Below are positions 37,140 through 45,631 of a stretch of DNA of 64,000 nucleotides, piece after piece. Source of the stretch: Pelomonas cellulosilytica (lineage in GTDB: Bacteria > Pseudomonadota > Gammaproteobacteria > Burkholderiales > Burkholderiaceae_C). The notes beneath the pieces are model-generated. The model worked only from the letters and a program-made list of their open reading frames with translations. It had not been told where the DNA came from and searched no databases. The first letter of the stretch is position 1. Every line of letters starts with the position of its first letter. The stretch covers positions 124,001 through 188,000 of the forward strand of contig NZ_JAJTWU010000004.1 in the NCBI RefSeq assembly GCF_021353265.1. Reading direction: 5' to 3'. A program made the position numbers and the translations under genes.

Positions 37140-39011
37140 TTAAGCGCCCAGGTAGACCGCGACGCGGTAGGTGATGAACGACGCCACGTAGGCCAGGCCG
37201 AACAGGTAGCCCGCCATGATCAACGGCAGCTTGTAGCCGCCGGTCTCGCGTTTGACGGCGGCCAGCGTCGCGATGCACTGCGGCGCGAAAACATACCAGG
37301 CCAGCAGCGACAAGGCAGTCGCCAGGCTCCAGCTGTGGCCGATCAGCGGCGCGAGCGCCTGCGCGGCCTCGTCGCCTGTGGCGGACAGCGCGTAGACGGT
37401 GCCCAGCGCACTGATCGCCACCTCGCGCGCGGCCAGGCCCGGCACCAGCGCCAGGCTGATCTGCCAGTTGAAGCCGATGGGCTCGAACACCTTGGCCAGT
37501 CCCGCGCCCAGCCAGCCGGCCACGCTGTACTGGATGGGGGAGCCCGTCGCGCCTTCTGGCGGCGCCGGGAAGCTGGCCAGAACCCACAACGCGACAGTCA
37601 GCACCAGGATGATGCCGCCCACGCGTTGCACGAAGATCACCGCGCGCTGCCACAGGCCGATGGCCACCGACCGCGGATGCGGCCAGTGGTAGGCCGGCAG
37701 CTCCATCATCAGCGGGCGCACCAGGCGGCCGGTGTTCGTGAAGCGCTTGAGCACCCACGCGACGGCCAGCGCGCCGAGGATGCCGGCCACGTAAAGCCCG
37801 AACAACACCAGGCCTTGCAGCTCCAGCCCCGCCACCTCGCGCTGCGGCACGAAGGCGCCGATGAGCAGTGCGTAGACCGGCAGCCGCGCCGAGCAGGTCA
37901 TCAGCGGCGCGATAAGGATGGTGACGAGACGGTCCCGCGGATTGGAGATGGACCGCGTGGCCATGATGCCCGGGATGGCGCAGGCGAAGCTCGACAGCAG
38001 CGGGATGAAGCTGCGGCCGGACAGGCCCACGCTGCCCATCAGCCGGTCCAGCAGCAGCGCGGCGCGCGGCAGGTAGCCCGACTCCTCCAGCACGAGGATG
38101 AAGAAGAACAAGATCAGGATCTGCGGCAGGAAGGCCAGCACGCTGCCGCAGCCGGCGATGACGGCGTCCACCAGCAGGCTGCGCAGCCAGCCTTCCGGCA
38201 GCAGCACGCCGACCTGATTGCCCACCCAGGCCACGCCGGCCTCGATGGCGTCCTTGGGCGGCTCTGCCCACGAGAAGACAGCCTGGAACAACAAGAACAA
38301 CAGCACCGCGAGGATGACCGAGCCCGCCACCGGGTGCAGCAGCACGCGGTCCACGCGGTCGCTCGGCAACTCGGGCAGTTCCTCGTCTAGTTGCAACGCG
38401 CGCAGCAGTGTCTTGACGGTGACGTGGTCATCGACCTGCTGTTCGCCGGCGATGGCCACATGGGCGGCCTCCCAGACGGCGGGGTCATCCAGCAGCGTGC
38501 GCAGTTCGTCCAGCCCTTCCTTGTGGATGGCCACCGTGCGCACCACGGGCACCCCGAGCTGGGCGGACAACGCGGCGGCGTCCACCTTCAGCCCGCGCCG
38601 GGCGGCCAGGTCGGCCATGTTCAATGCGATGACGACCGGCAGCCCCATGCGACGCACGGCCAGCACCAGGCGCAGGTTCCGGCGCAGGTTGGTCGCATCC
38701 AGCACGCAGATGACAAGGTCAGGCCTCTTCTCGCCCTTGGCGCGGCCGGCCAGCACGTCGCAGGTGACCCGTTCGTCCGGCGAGCGGGGATGCAGGCTGT
38801 AGGTGCCGGGCAGGTCCAGCAGGCGCAATGCCTTGCCGGCGGCTGAAACGAGGCGGCCTTCCTTGCGCTCGACGGTGACGCCGGCGTAATTCGCCACTTT
38901 CTGGTGGCTGCCGGTCAGCCCGTTGAAGAGCGCCGTCTTGCCACAGTTCGGGTTGCCTACGAGGGCGACAAGCTTGCCGCCCCGATGGACGTGAATGACG
39001 CCTTCAGTCAT
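37140..39011 (-). CDS. feoB: Ferrous iron transporter FeoB
   Basis: This 623-residue inner-membrane Fe2+ transporter has an N-terminal G-protein domain: G1 GNPNCGKTALFN, G3 DLPGTYSL and G4 NMAD. A helical spacer and two inverted Gate/Core membrane halves follow (FACAIPGIMATRSI; CSARLPVYALLIGAF). It is shorter than E. coli FeoB (773) in the C-terminal part but ends cleanly. feoA precedes it, overlapping by 8 bases, and a Fur box lies before feoA. Confidence 0.95.
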   Translation of the reverse strand: MTEGVIHVHRGGKLVALVGNPNCGKTALFNGLTGSHQKVANYAGVTVERKEGRLVSAAGKALRLLDLPGTYSLHPRSPDERVTCDVLAGRAKGEKRPDLVICVLDATNLRRNLRLVLAVRRMGLPVVIALNMADLAARRGLKVDAAALSAQLGVPVVRTVAIHKEGLDELRTLLDDPAVWEAAHVAIAGEQQVDDHVTVKTLLRALQLDEELPELPSDRVDRVLLHPVAGSVILAVLLFLLFQAVFSWAEPPKDAIEAGVAWVGNQVGVLLPEGWLRSLLVDAVIAGCGSVLAFLPQILILFFFILVLEESGYLPRAALLLDRLMGSVGLSGRSFIPLLSSFACAIPGIMATRSISNPRDRLVTILIAPLMTCSARLPVYALLIGAFVPQREVAGLELQGLVLFGLYVAGILGALAVAWVLKRFTNTGRLVRPLMMELPAYHWPHPRSVAIGLWQRAVIFVQRVGGIILVLTVALWVLASFPAPPEGATGSPIQYSVAGWLGAGLAKVFEPIGFNWQISLALVPGLAAREVAISALGTVYALSATGDEAAQALAPLIGHSWSLATALSLLAWYVFAPQCIATLAAVKRETGGYKLPLIMAGYLFGLAYVASFITYRVAVYLGA

Positions 39012-39261
39012 GGCGGCGCGGCGTCACGGCGATGCATTCCGCCTCGGCATGACGCAGCGCGAAAGTCGACTGCCCGACGCGCACGACCAGGTTGCCCGTG
39101 CGCTGAGCGCCGCGGCGCAGCACGCGCACCGCTTCGCCCGGCAGGAAGCCCAGGTCGGATAGCCACGCGGCCCACTCCGGCGAATGCATCGGCGCGCTGA
39201 CCTGCTGGACGGTCAGCGCCTGCCCGGCAGGGGCGGCGGCAAGGCTGGAGGACTCGGACAT
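39004..39261 (-). CDS. feoA: FeoA-domain protein
   Basis: This 85-residue SH3-like protein assists FeoB. The core reads LSDLGFLPGEAVRVLRRG and RVGQSTFALRHAEAECI, the usual FeoA end. The ATG at 39261 is chosen. Another ATG at 39285 lies only two bases from the Fur box and would leave no room for a leader. It overlaps feoB by 8 bases. Confidence 0.9.
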   Translation of the reverse strand: MSESSSLAAAPAGQALTVQQVSAPMHSPEWAAWLSDLGFLPGEAVRVLRRGAQRTGNLVVRVGQSTFALRHAEAECIAVTPRRHD

Positions 39262-39287
39262 GGCGACGGCTCGGCAGAAGACCATTG

Positions 39288-39304
39288 ATGAGAATGATTC
39301 TCAT
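39288..39304 (-). promoter_or_regulatory. Fur box of feoAB
   Basis: ATGAGAAT-G-ATTCTCAT is a perfect 8-1-8 palindrome, close to the Fur consensus GATAATGATAATCATTATC. A -10-like TACAAT (39303-39308, minus strand) overlaps its upstream edge, so bound Fur-Fe2+ would block the polymerase and repress feoAB when iron is plentiful. Confidence 0.88.
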
Positions 39305-39350
39305 TGTATGTGTAAGCCGCACCGCATCGACGCCGCGGGCCGACATTTCC

Positions 39351-42300
39351 TCACCGGGGGTTGAGGCTTTCGAGCAATTGATCGCAGCTCTTCAGTGCGC
39401 GGACGAAGTCCAGCCGCGCCACAGCGGCCGACAAGGTCGCGAACTCCGGTCCCAGCGACTCCGCTTGGGGCGCCAGCAGCTCGCAGGTGTCTACCGCCCG
39501 CATGTTGCGCTCCACCAACAGCTGGCGCAGTCGCCGCAGCGCTTCCAGCGCGTCGGCGGCGGGCACCGTCGGCGTCGGGGCCGGCGGCACCAGCTCGGCC
39601 AGCGTGGCGTCCAGCAGACGCTGCAACGCGTCGGGGTCGGCGGCCTTCGTCTGGCTATCCACGCGCACGGCGGCCTCCTGTTCGCCCGCCATCAAGCCCA
39701 ATGCCGTCGCACCGACGGCGCCCGCCAGGCCACGCAGCGTGTGCAGCACGCGCACCACGTCGTGCGCGCTGCGCTGGGCCACATGGCGCCGTAGCGCCTC
39801 CATCTCGGCCGGCGCGTCCTGCGCGAACGACTGCACCAGCCGGTCGTACAACGCCTGCCGGCCGCCGAGCCGCTTCAGCGCAATGGCCCGCTCGAGCAGC
39901 GGCGACTGCTCGGCAGGGGCCGGCGCCGCCACGCTGGCGGGCTGCGGACGCGGGCCCACGTGGCGACGCAGGCAGGCCACCAACTGCTCCAGGTCCACCG
40001 GCTTGGCAACGTGGTCGCGCATGCCCGCCGCGAGGCAAGCCAGCCGGTCGGATTCCATCGCATTGGCCGTCATCGCGATGACGAGGCTCTCCGGCCGTCG
40101 CTGCAGGATGCGCCGCGTGGCCTCGAAGCCGTCGATGTCCGGCATCTGCAGATCCATCAGGATGGCGTCGAACGGCGGCTCGCTGACGGTCGCGAGGTGC
40201 GCGCCCTCCACGCCGCCACCGGCCAGCGTGACGACCGCGCCCTCGTCCTGCAGCAGCTCCTGGGCCACCTGCTGGTTGAAGCCGTTGTCTTCCACGACGA
40301 GCAGCCGCATGCCCGCCAGATGCTGCTCACGCCCTTCGGGCCGACCACGGCGCGGCTGTCCACTGGTGGCCTCGGCCACGGCGTCCTGCAGCATCGACGC
40401 GGTCACCGGCTTGACGAGATAGCCCCCCAGGCTGGCGATCTCCTGCTCGCTGCGCTCGGCCAGCAGTTCGCGGCCCTGGGCTGTGACCATGATGATGACC
40501 GGCGCGTCGGACTCATGGCTGTCGTAGATGCGGCGCGAGGTCTCCCAGCCATCGAGCCCCGGCATGCGCCAGTCCAGCAGGATGAGCTCATAGCGCGGCT
40601 GGCCGCGCTCGGCGGCGCTGTGGACCATCGCCAGCGCCTGCTCGCCGCTGCTGGCCAGGTCGCAGTCCCAGCCCAGGCTTTCGCCGATGTCGTGCAGCAC
40701 GTCGCGGGCCATCGGGTTGTCGTCCACGATCAGCACCTTGAGGCCCGGGCGAATCACCGGCCGCCGCTGCGCCTCGGCCGGCGCCTCGGCAAGCGACAGC
40801 TCGAAATGAAAGCGGCTGCCTTCGCCGAGCTGGCTGTCCACACCCAGCTCACCGCCCATCAGCGCAACGAGGCGCCGGCTGATGGCCAGCCCGAGACCGG
40901 TACCGCCGTAGCGGCGTGTCGTCGACTGCTCGGCCTGGCTGAAGCCGGTGAAGATCATCTCCAACTTGGACGGCGCGATACCGATGCCGGTGTCGCTGAC
41001 CTCAAAGCGGATGCGTGCCACGCCGTCGTCCTCGCCGAGAAGCGTCAGCGCCAGCACCACCTCGCCGCGCTCGGTGAACTTCAGTGCGTTGCCGGCCAGG
41101 TTCAGCAGCACCTGGCGCAAACGTGTCGTGTCGCCGACCAGCGCCTTCGGCAGGCGCGGATCGAGGCGGAACAGCACCTCGATGTCCTTGTCGCCGACGT
41201 TGGCCGACAGGATGACGGCCAGCTCGCGCATGAACTCGCCGAGGTCGAAGCGGTGCGGGTCCAGCTCCATTTTGCCGGCCTCGACCTTGGAGAAGTCCAG
41301 CACGTCGTTGATGACGCCCAGCAGCGCCTGGGCCGCCGTGCGCGCCTTCGCGGCGTAGTCGTGCTGGCGCGGCGTCAGCTCGGTGCGCAGCAGCAGGTTG
41401 AGCATGCCCAGCGCTCCGCTCATCGGCGTGCGGATCTCATGGCTCATGTTGGCGAGGAAGTCGCTCTTGGCCTGGCTGGCGGCCTCGGCCGCGACGCGGG
41501 CGCGCACGAGGTCGACCTCGGCCCGGTGGCGCTCCGTCACGTCGATCAGCATCTGCACGATGTTGACGAGCCGCCCGCCTCCATCGCGGATGGCGCTGGC
41601 GCTGCCGTCGACGAACAGCTCACCGCCGCCTGGCAGCGCGAAGCCGCGCTCGAACCGCACGTGCTCCGCGCGGCCAGTCGACAGCCGCGCCAGTTCTCCG
41701 CCCGGCTGGCGGCCGGTGCGGAAGTCGGGCAGCCCGGCCAGCTTCACGCCGCGCAGATCGTCGGCCGTGCGGCACAGCATGGCCGTCAGGGCCTGGTTCA
41801 CATCCAGGATGATGCCCTGGGCGTCGCACAGCGCGATGCCCACCTGCGCACGCTCGAACACGCCGCGGAAACGCTGCTCGCTGTCGTTCAGCGCGCGGGT
41901 TCGCTGCTCCACGCGAGCCTCCAGCTGCTGCTTCTCGAGGACCAACTGGTCCGCCATGTGGTTGAAGTTGCTGGCCAGCTCGCGGAATTCCGTGAAGCCG
42001 CAGACCGGCGCCCGTTCGTCCAGCCGCCCGCCGGCGATACGAGCGACGGCGCCGTTGAGCAGCTTGACCGGCTCGACCAGGCGGCGGCCGACCAGCAGGG
42101 CCAGGCCCAGCGCCATCAGCAACGCCAGCAGCAGCGCCACCAGCAGCCGGTTTCGCAGCGCGCGCGCCGGTGCGAAGGCCTCGTCGGCGTCGATGTTGAC
42201 GGCGATGCCCCATTCCAGCGCCGGCAGCTGGCGCCAGGACGAGACGACCTCCACGCCGGCGTAGTTGCGCATCAGCCCGCTGCCGCTCTCGCCGCGCAGG

Positions 42301-43088
42301 CCACGCACGGCCGGCAAGGCGTCCGCCGCGTTCAGGTCGAAGGCGCGCTCCACCTGCTCCGCCGGCAGCCGAAGGCTGTCGTTGACGAGCATGACGCGAT
42401 CGCCGCTGCGCTGCACCAGCAGCGTTTCACCGCTGAGGGCCAGGCCTGCGCGATCCGTCGCGACGCTCAGCAAGCGCGGCAGGTGGAGTTGCAGCACGAC
42501 GCTGCCGAGCACGCGGTCGCCAGCGACGATGGCCTGCACGAGGAACAACGTCAATGCTGTCGAACCGGGCAGCTTCACGGCCTGCGTGAATTGCGGATTC
42601 AGATGGCCGAGCGCGCGCTGGTGGGTCGCCATCAGGTCGCTGCCCTGGAAGGCCGCGGCGTCCAGCCGGGCGACGACATCGTCCACACCGTTCGGCTTCA
42701 TCGCGAAGGCGATGCGACCGTCGGGCAGCACCAGCATCAAGTTCACATACTTGCCGGTGTCGTACAGCCGCTCAAAGAAGGTGCGACTCGCCGCCGGCAC
42801 CGGCGATGACGGGGCGTCGCGGCGCTGGATCAGCAGCGCCTGCGTGTCGGCCGCCTGAGCGGTGAGCTGGGCGTCGACCTGGGCGTCGTCGAGGTATTCG
42901 TCGGTCTCGACCACTTTCTTGCGGGCGATGGCGACGAGCCCTTCGGTGACGGTGGTCCGCAGGGTGCGCTCGAAGCTGTCCAGCTGCCACCATCCCACCA
43001 GCCCCAGCGGCAGCATGGACAGCAGCATGAAGCCCAGCAGCAGGGCCGGCCCGATGCGCCAGGCGACACGCGGTGCTGCCGGGATCAA
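39351..43088 (-). CDS. Hybrid histidine kinase with periplasmic sensor, PAS, two receivers and HPt
   Basis: This 1245-residue kinase is the last gene of a three-gene minus-strand run. In order it has TM1 (about 11-35), a periplasmic sensor of about 250 residues, TM2, HAMP, a PAS domain ([20 protein letters not shown]) and a HisKA domain with SHEIRTPM (His near 547). The ATPase domain has N and G boxes ([19 protein letters not shown]). Receiver 1 has its Asp near 839 ([11 protein letters not shown]) and receiver 2 near 979 ([10 protein letters not shown]). The HPt is [12 protein letters not shown], with its His near 1116. The start is a TTG overlapping the stop of the preceding gene (TTGA). 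Upstream frame text is non-coding. Confidence 0.88.
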   Translation of the reverse strand: MIPAAPRVAWRIGPALLLGFMLLSMLPLGLVGWWQLDSFERTLRTTVTEGLVAIARKKVVETDEYLDDAQVDAQLTAQAADTQALLIQRRDAPSSPVPAASRTFFERLYDTGKYVNLMLVLPDGRIAFAMKPNGVDDVVARLDAAAFQGSDLMATHQRALGHLNPQFTQAVKLPGSTALTLFLVQAIVAGDRVLGSVVLQLHLPRLLSVATDRAGLALSGETLLVQRSGDRVMLVNDSLRLPAEQVERAFDLNAADALPAVRGLRGESGSGLMRNYAGVEVVSSWRQLPALEWGIAVNIDADEAFAPARALRNRLLVALLLALLMALGLALLVGRRLVEPVKLLNGAVARIAGGRLDERAPVCGFTEFRELASNFNHMADQLVLEKQQLEARVEQRTRALNDSEQRFRGVFERAQVGIALCDAQGIILDVNQALTAMLCRTADDLRGVKLAGLPDFRTGRQPGGELARLSTGRAEHVRFERGFALPGGGELFVDGSASAIRDGGGRLVNIVQMLIDVTERHRAEVDLVRARVAAEAASQAKSDFLANMSHEIRTPMSGALGMLNLLLRTELTPRQHDYAAKARTAAQALLGVINDVLDFSKVEAGKMELDPHRFDLGEFMRELAVILSANVGDKDIEVLFRLDPRLPKALVGDTTRLRQVLLNLAGNALKFTERGEVVLALTLLGEDDGVARIRFEVSDTGIGIAPSKLEMIFTGFSQAEQSTTRRYGGTGLGLAISRRLVALMGGELGVDSQLGEGSRFHFELSLAEAPAEAQRRPVIRPGLKVLIVDDNPMARDVLHDIGESLGWDCDLASSGEQALAMVHSAAERGQPRYELILLDWRMPGLDGWETSRRIYDSHESDAPVIIMVTAQGRELLAERSEQEIASLGGYLVKPVTASMLQDAVAEATSGQPRRGRPEGREQHLAGMRLLVVEDNGFNQQVAQELLQDEGAVVTLAGGGVEGAHLATVSEPPFDAILMDLQMPDIDGFEATRRILQRRPESLVIAMTANAMESDRLACLAAGMRDHVAKPVDLEQLVACLRRHVGPRPQPASVAAPAPAEQSPLLERAIALKRLGGRQALYDRLVQSFAQDAPAEMEALRRHVAQRSAHDVVRVLHTLRGLAGAVGATALGLMAGEQEAAVRVDSQTKAADPDALQRLLDATLAELVPPAPTPTVPAADALEALRRLRQLLVERNMRAVDTCELLAPQAESLGPEFATLSAAVARLDFVRALKSCDQLLESLNPR

Positions 43089-44329
43089 CGCTTGTCTCCC
43101 GACGAACGCGCCAGCAGCTCGTTCCAATGCTCGGTCGTGCGGAAGCTTGGCCAGGGCGAGGCGCGGATGTGGCGGCCCAGCAGCACCACCTCGCCCAATT
43201 GGCCATCCGGCCGGACTTGCGCGATGCGCAACTGCCGCCACAGGTGCCGCGTGTCGTCGTCCATGGCGGCAAAGCCGAAAGGCGCGCTGACACTTTGCTG
43301 CACGACGGTCGCATTGACCGCCGCGATCTGCGTGCTGCCCACCTCGCGCACCGCGGCCGCCCACAGCTTGACGCCGAGATAAGCCGACACGGCTGGGTCG
43401 CTGGCCTGGACCTGCAAGCCATTGAGTTCGCGCCAGCGGGCAAGGAATTCCGTGTTGGCGGCGCCCGGCAGCGACTGCAGATAGCTCCACGCGGTGAAAT
43501 GCCGGCTCAGGCGACCACCGCCGAACGCGCTCATCTCGGGCTCTGCGGCCGTGAAGGAGAGCAGCGGCAGGTCGCTCAGCCCGGCCGCCACGATGGCATC
43601 AAAGAACGTCCGGTTGCCGTCACCGTTGATCGTGCTGAGCACCAGGTCCGGCTTGAGGGCCTGCAGTTCGGCGACGGCCGCGTCGACCTCCTTTGAATCC
43701 AGCGGCACATAGCGCTCGGCCAGCACCTCGCCGCCCCGGAGCTGGACGAACTCGCGCAGCATCGCGTTGACACGTCGGGGAAACAGACTGTCAGTGCCGA
43801 CCAGCGCGACGCGACGCCCGAAACGGCCCATCGCCCAGTCCGTGGCCGGCAGCACGTGCTGGTTCGGCGTCGGCCCGGTGTAGACGATGTTCGGCGAGAC
43901 CTCCATGCCCTCGTGGGCCGCCGCGTAGAACAGCAGATGGTTCGCGGACTCGACGACCGGCCGCACGACCTGTCGGCAGCCGGAACTCCAGCAGCCGAAC
44001 AACGCGACGGCCCGCTGCTCTGTGATCAGCCGCTGGGCTGCTTCGGGCGCCAGCTTGCTCGCGTTGGAGTTCATGTCCTCGATTCGCAGTTCGACCCGTC
44101 GGCCCAGCAATCCGCCGCCCCGGTTGATGTCCTCCACGGCCAGCCGGATCGCTGCAACCAGCGGGGCCTCGGCGGTGGCCAGCGGCCCGCTGAGCGAATG
44201 CAGCACGCCGATGACGATGGGTTCGCGATCCTTCATCGCAGGCTGGCGCATCAGGTAAACGGCCAGCGCCAGCGCCACCAGCAGGGCGAGCCCTCCGAGC
44301 AGTGCGAGCCTGACACGCGTCACGGCCAT
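43085..44329 (-). CDS. Membrane-anchored UrtA/AmiC-like periplasmic binding protein
   Basis: This 414-residue protein has an uncleaved-looking N-terminal helix (ALLGGLALLVALALAVYLM), then a type 1 periplasmic binding fold: IVIGVLHSLSGPLATAEAPL, AVEDINRGGGLLGRR, FGCWSSGCRQVVRPVVES and YTGPTPNQHVLPATDW. These segments resemble UrtA/FmdD and AmiC, which bind urea or short amides. No transporter genes are nearby. Instead it overlaps a receiver-kinase gene upstream and a hybrid kinase downstream, so it is probably a sensor subunit. The ligand is inferred only from family resemblance. Confidence 0.82.
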   Translation of the reverse strand: MAVTRVRLALLGGLALLVALALAVYLMRQPAMKDREPIVIGVLHSLSGPLATAEAPLVAAIRLAVEDINRGGGLLGRRVELRIEDMNSNASKLAPEAAQRLITEQRAVALFGCWSSGCRQVVRPVVESANHLLFYAAAHEGMEVSPNIVYTGPTPNQHVLPATDWAMGRFGRRVALVGTDSLFPRRVNAMLREFVQLRGGEVLAERYVPLDSKEVDAAVAELQALKPDLVLSTINGDGNRTFFDAIVAAGLSDLPLLSFTAAEPEMSAFGGGRLSRHFTAWSYLQSLPGAANTEFLARWRELNGLQVQASDPAVSAYLGVKLWAAAVREVGSTQIAAVNATVVQQSVSAPFGFAAMDDDTRHLWRQLRIAQVRPDGQLGEVVLLGRHIRASPWPSFRTTEHWNELLARSSGDKR

Positions 44330-45492
44330 CAGGATGCGCGCCGCGCCTCGGGCGAAATCATCGGCAGCGTCAGCCGCACCGTCGTGCCGACGCCGGGGGT
44401 GGATTCGACCTGGATCTGCCCGCCGAGCGCGAACGTGACGAGGTTGCGCACGATGTAGAGCCCCGGCTCCCGCCGGTTGGGGCCGAAGCGCGTCGAGAAG
44501 AACGGATCGAAGACCCGCCCGAGCGTGGCCGGCGGCATGCCGACACCGTGGTCCTGCACCGTGATGGTCAACTGGTCGGCGCCGAGCGGTCTGACGCGGA
44601 TGTGCACCTCGCCACCGGCTTCGCGGTAGGCGTGCTTGACGGCGTTCTGCACCAGCGTCGTCAGCACCTTGGCCAGCGCGCCGCGAAAACTGAGCAGGTG
44701 CACGTCGTCACCGGCAGCGAGTTCGCAGCGCACCTGATGCGCCTCCAGCACGTCGGTCAGGCTCGTCACCACCTCATGGACCAGCTCCGTCAGCGAAAAG
44801 CTGCAGCGCTGGTCCCCGAAGTTGTCGGCCGTCGACTGCAAGAAGGAGTCCACGATGGACAGCGTGCGCTGCAGGTTGGATAGCACGAGGCACACGCTTT
44901 CCTCGCTGACGCGCAGATGCTTGTCGAGGTCCGCACGCTTCATGACGCCTCCGACGGACGAGCTGCGCAACTGCGCGAGGTCGTCCTGCAGCGTGCAGGC
45001 GGAGATCAGCGCATTGCCCAGCGGTGAGCTGAGCTCCTGGGCGATGTCGGCGATCGTGCGGCCGACCGACGCCAGCTTGTCGCGCTGGAACAGCTCGATC
45101 TGCGAGCGTGCGAAGCTCTCGGAGGCCAGCTTCAACGCCAGCTGCGTGTGCACGCGCGCCTTCACGACGACATCGACGAAGGGCTTGGAGATGTAGTCCA
45201 CCGCCCCATGGGCGAAGCCCTCGGCCTCATCGGCGGCCCCGCCCTGCACGGTGACGAAGATGACCGGGATGGCGCGGGTGCGCGGATCGGCCTTGAGGCG
45301 GTCGCAAACCTCGTAGCCGCTCATCTCCGGCATGAGCAAGTCGAGCAGGATCAGGTCGGGCAGCTGCTGCGCACAGAAGGCCAGCGCCTCGGCGCCGCTC
45401 GTGGCCATGGACACCTCGCAATCGTCCACGAGCAGCTGATAAAGCGCGTGGATGTTGCTCGGTTGGTCGTCGACGACGAGGATCAGCGGCAT
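44329..45492 (-). CDS. Receiver-histidine kinase protein with altered H-box
   Basis: This 387-residue soluble protein has an N-terminal receiver (VVDDQPSNIHAL, Asp51 in LLDLLMPEMSGYE, Lys in ISKPF). A linker, a dimerisation helix pair and a HATPase domain follow (LVQNAVKHAY; VQDHGVGMPP). The expected phospho-acceptor segment reads DIAQELSSPLGNAL, with Gln152 (codon CAG, 45037-45039) where relatives have His. The G2 box is also changed (RREPGLYIV rather than GGTGLGLYIV). It may sense or sequester phosphoryl groups through Asp51 without autophosphorylating. It starts the minus-strand sensory operon. Confidence 0.85.
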   Translation of the reverse strand: MPLILVVDDQPSNIHALYQLLVDDCEVSMATSGAEALAFCAQQLPDLILLDLLMPEMSGYEVCDRLKADPRTRAIPVIFVTVQGGAADEAEGFAHGAVDYISKPFVDVVVKARVHTQLALKLASESFARSQIELFQRDKLASVGRTIADIAQELSSPLGNALISACTLQDDLAQLRSSSVGGVMKRADLDKHLRVSEESVCLVLSNLQRTLSIVDSFLQSTADNFGDQRCSFSLTELVHEVVTSLTDVLEAHQVRCELAAGDDVHLLSFRGALAKVLTTLVQNAVKHAYREAGGEVHIRVRPLGADQLTITVQDHGVGMPPATLGRVFDPFFSTRFGPNRREPGLYIVRNLVTFALGGQIQVESTPGVGTTVRLTLPMISPEARRAS

Positions 45493-45631
45493 GGCCGTTT
45501 CAGGATAACCGCAGCATTCCCGCGCACAGCGCTGTGCAGACGGTGGTTTTCCCCAGGCGGCAAGCGTGCATTAGTCGCACCTGACGGCAAAGCACGCCCA
45601 CCATAATTGGTCAGCTCCACGCGACCGCTCC

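Noticed and set aside
36176-37174. Alternative long frame over the cyclophilin gene
   Set aside because: It is Arg-rich with no motifs. The other frame gives a clear signal peptide and cyclophilin fold.
43089-43490. N-terminal extension of the 1245-residue hybrid kinase
   Set aside because: The extra 134 residues lie antiframe to the binding-protein gene and look non-coding. A TTG at 43088 overlapping the upstream stop starts right before the first membrane helix.
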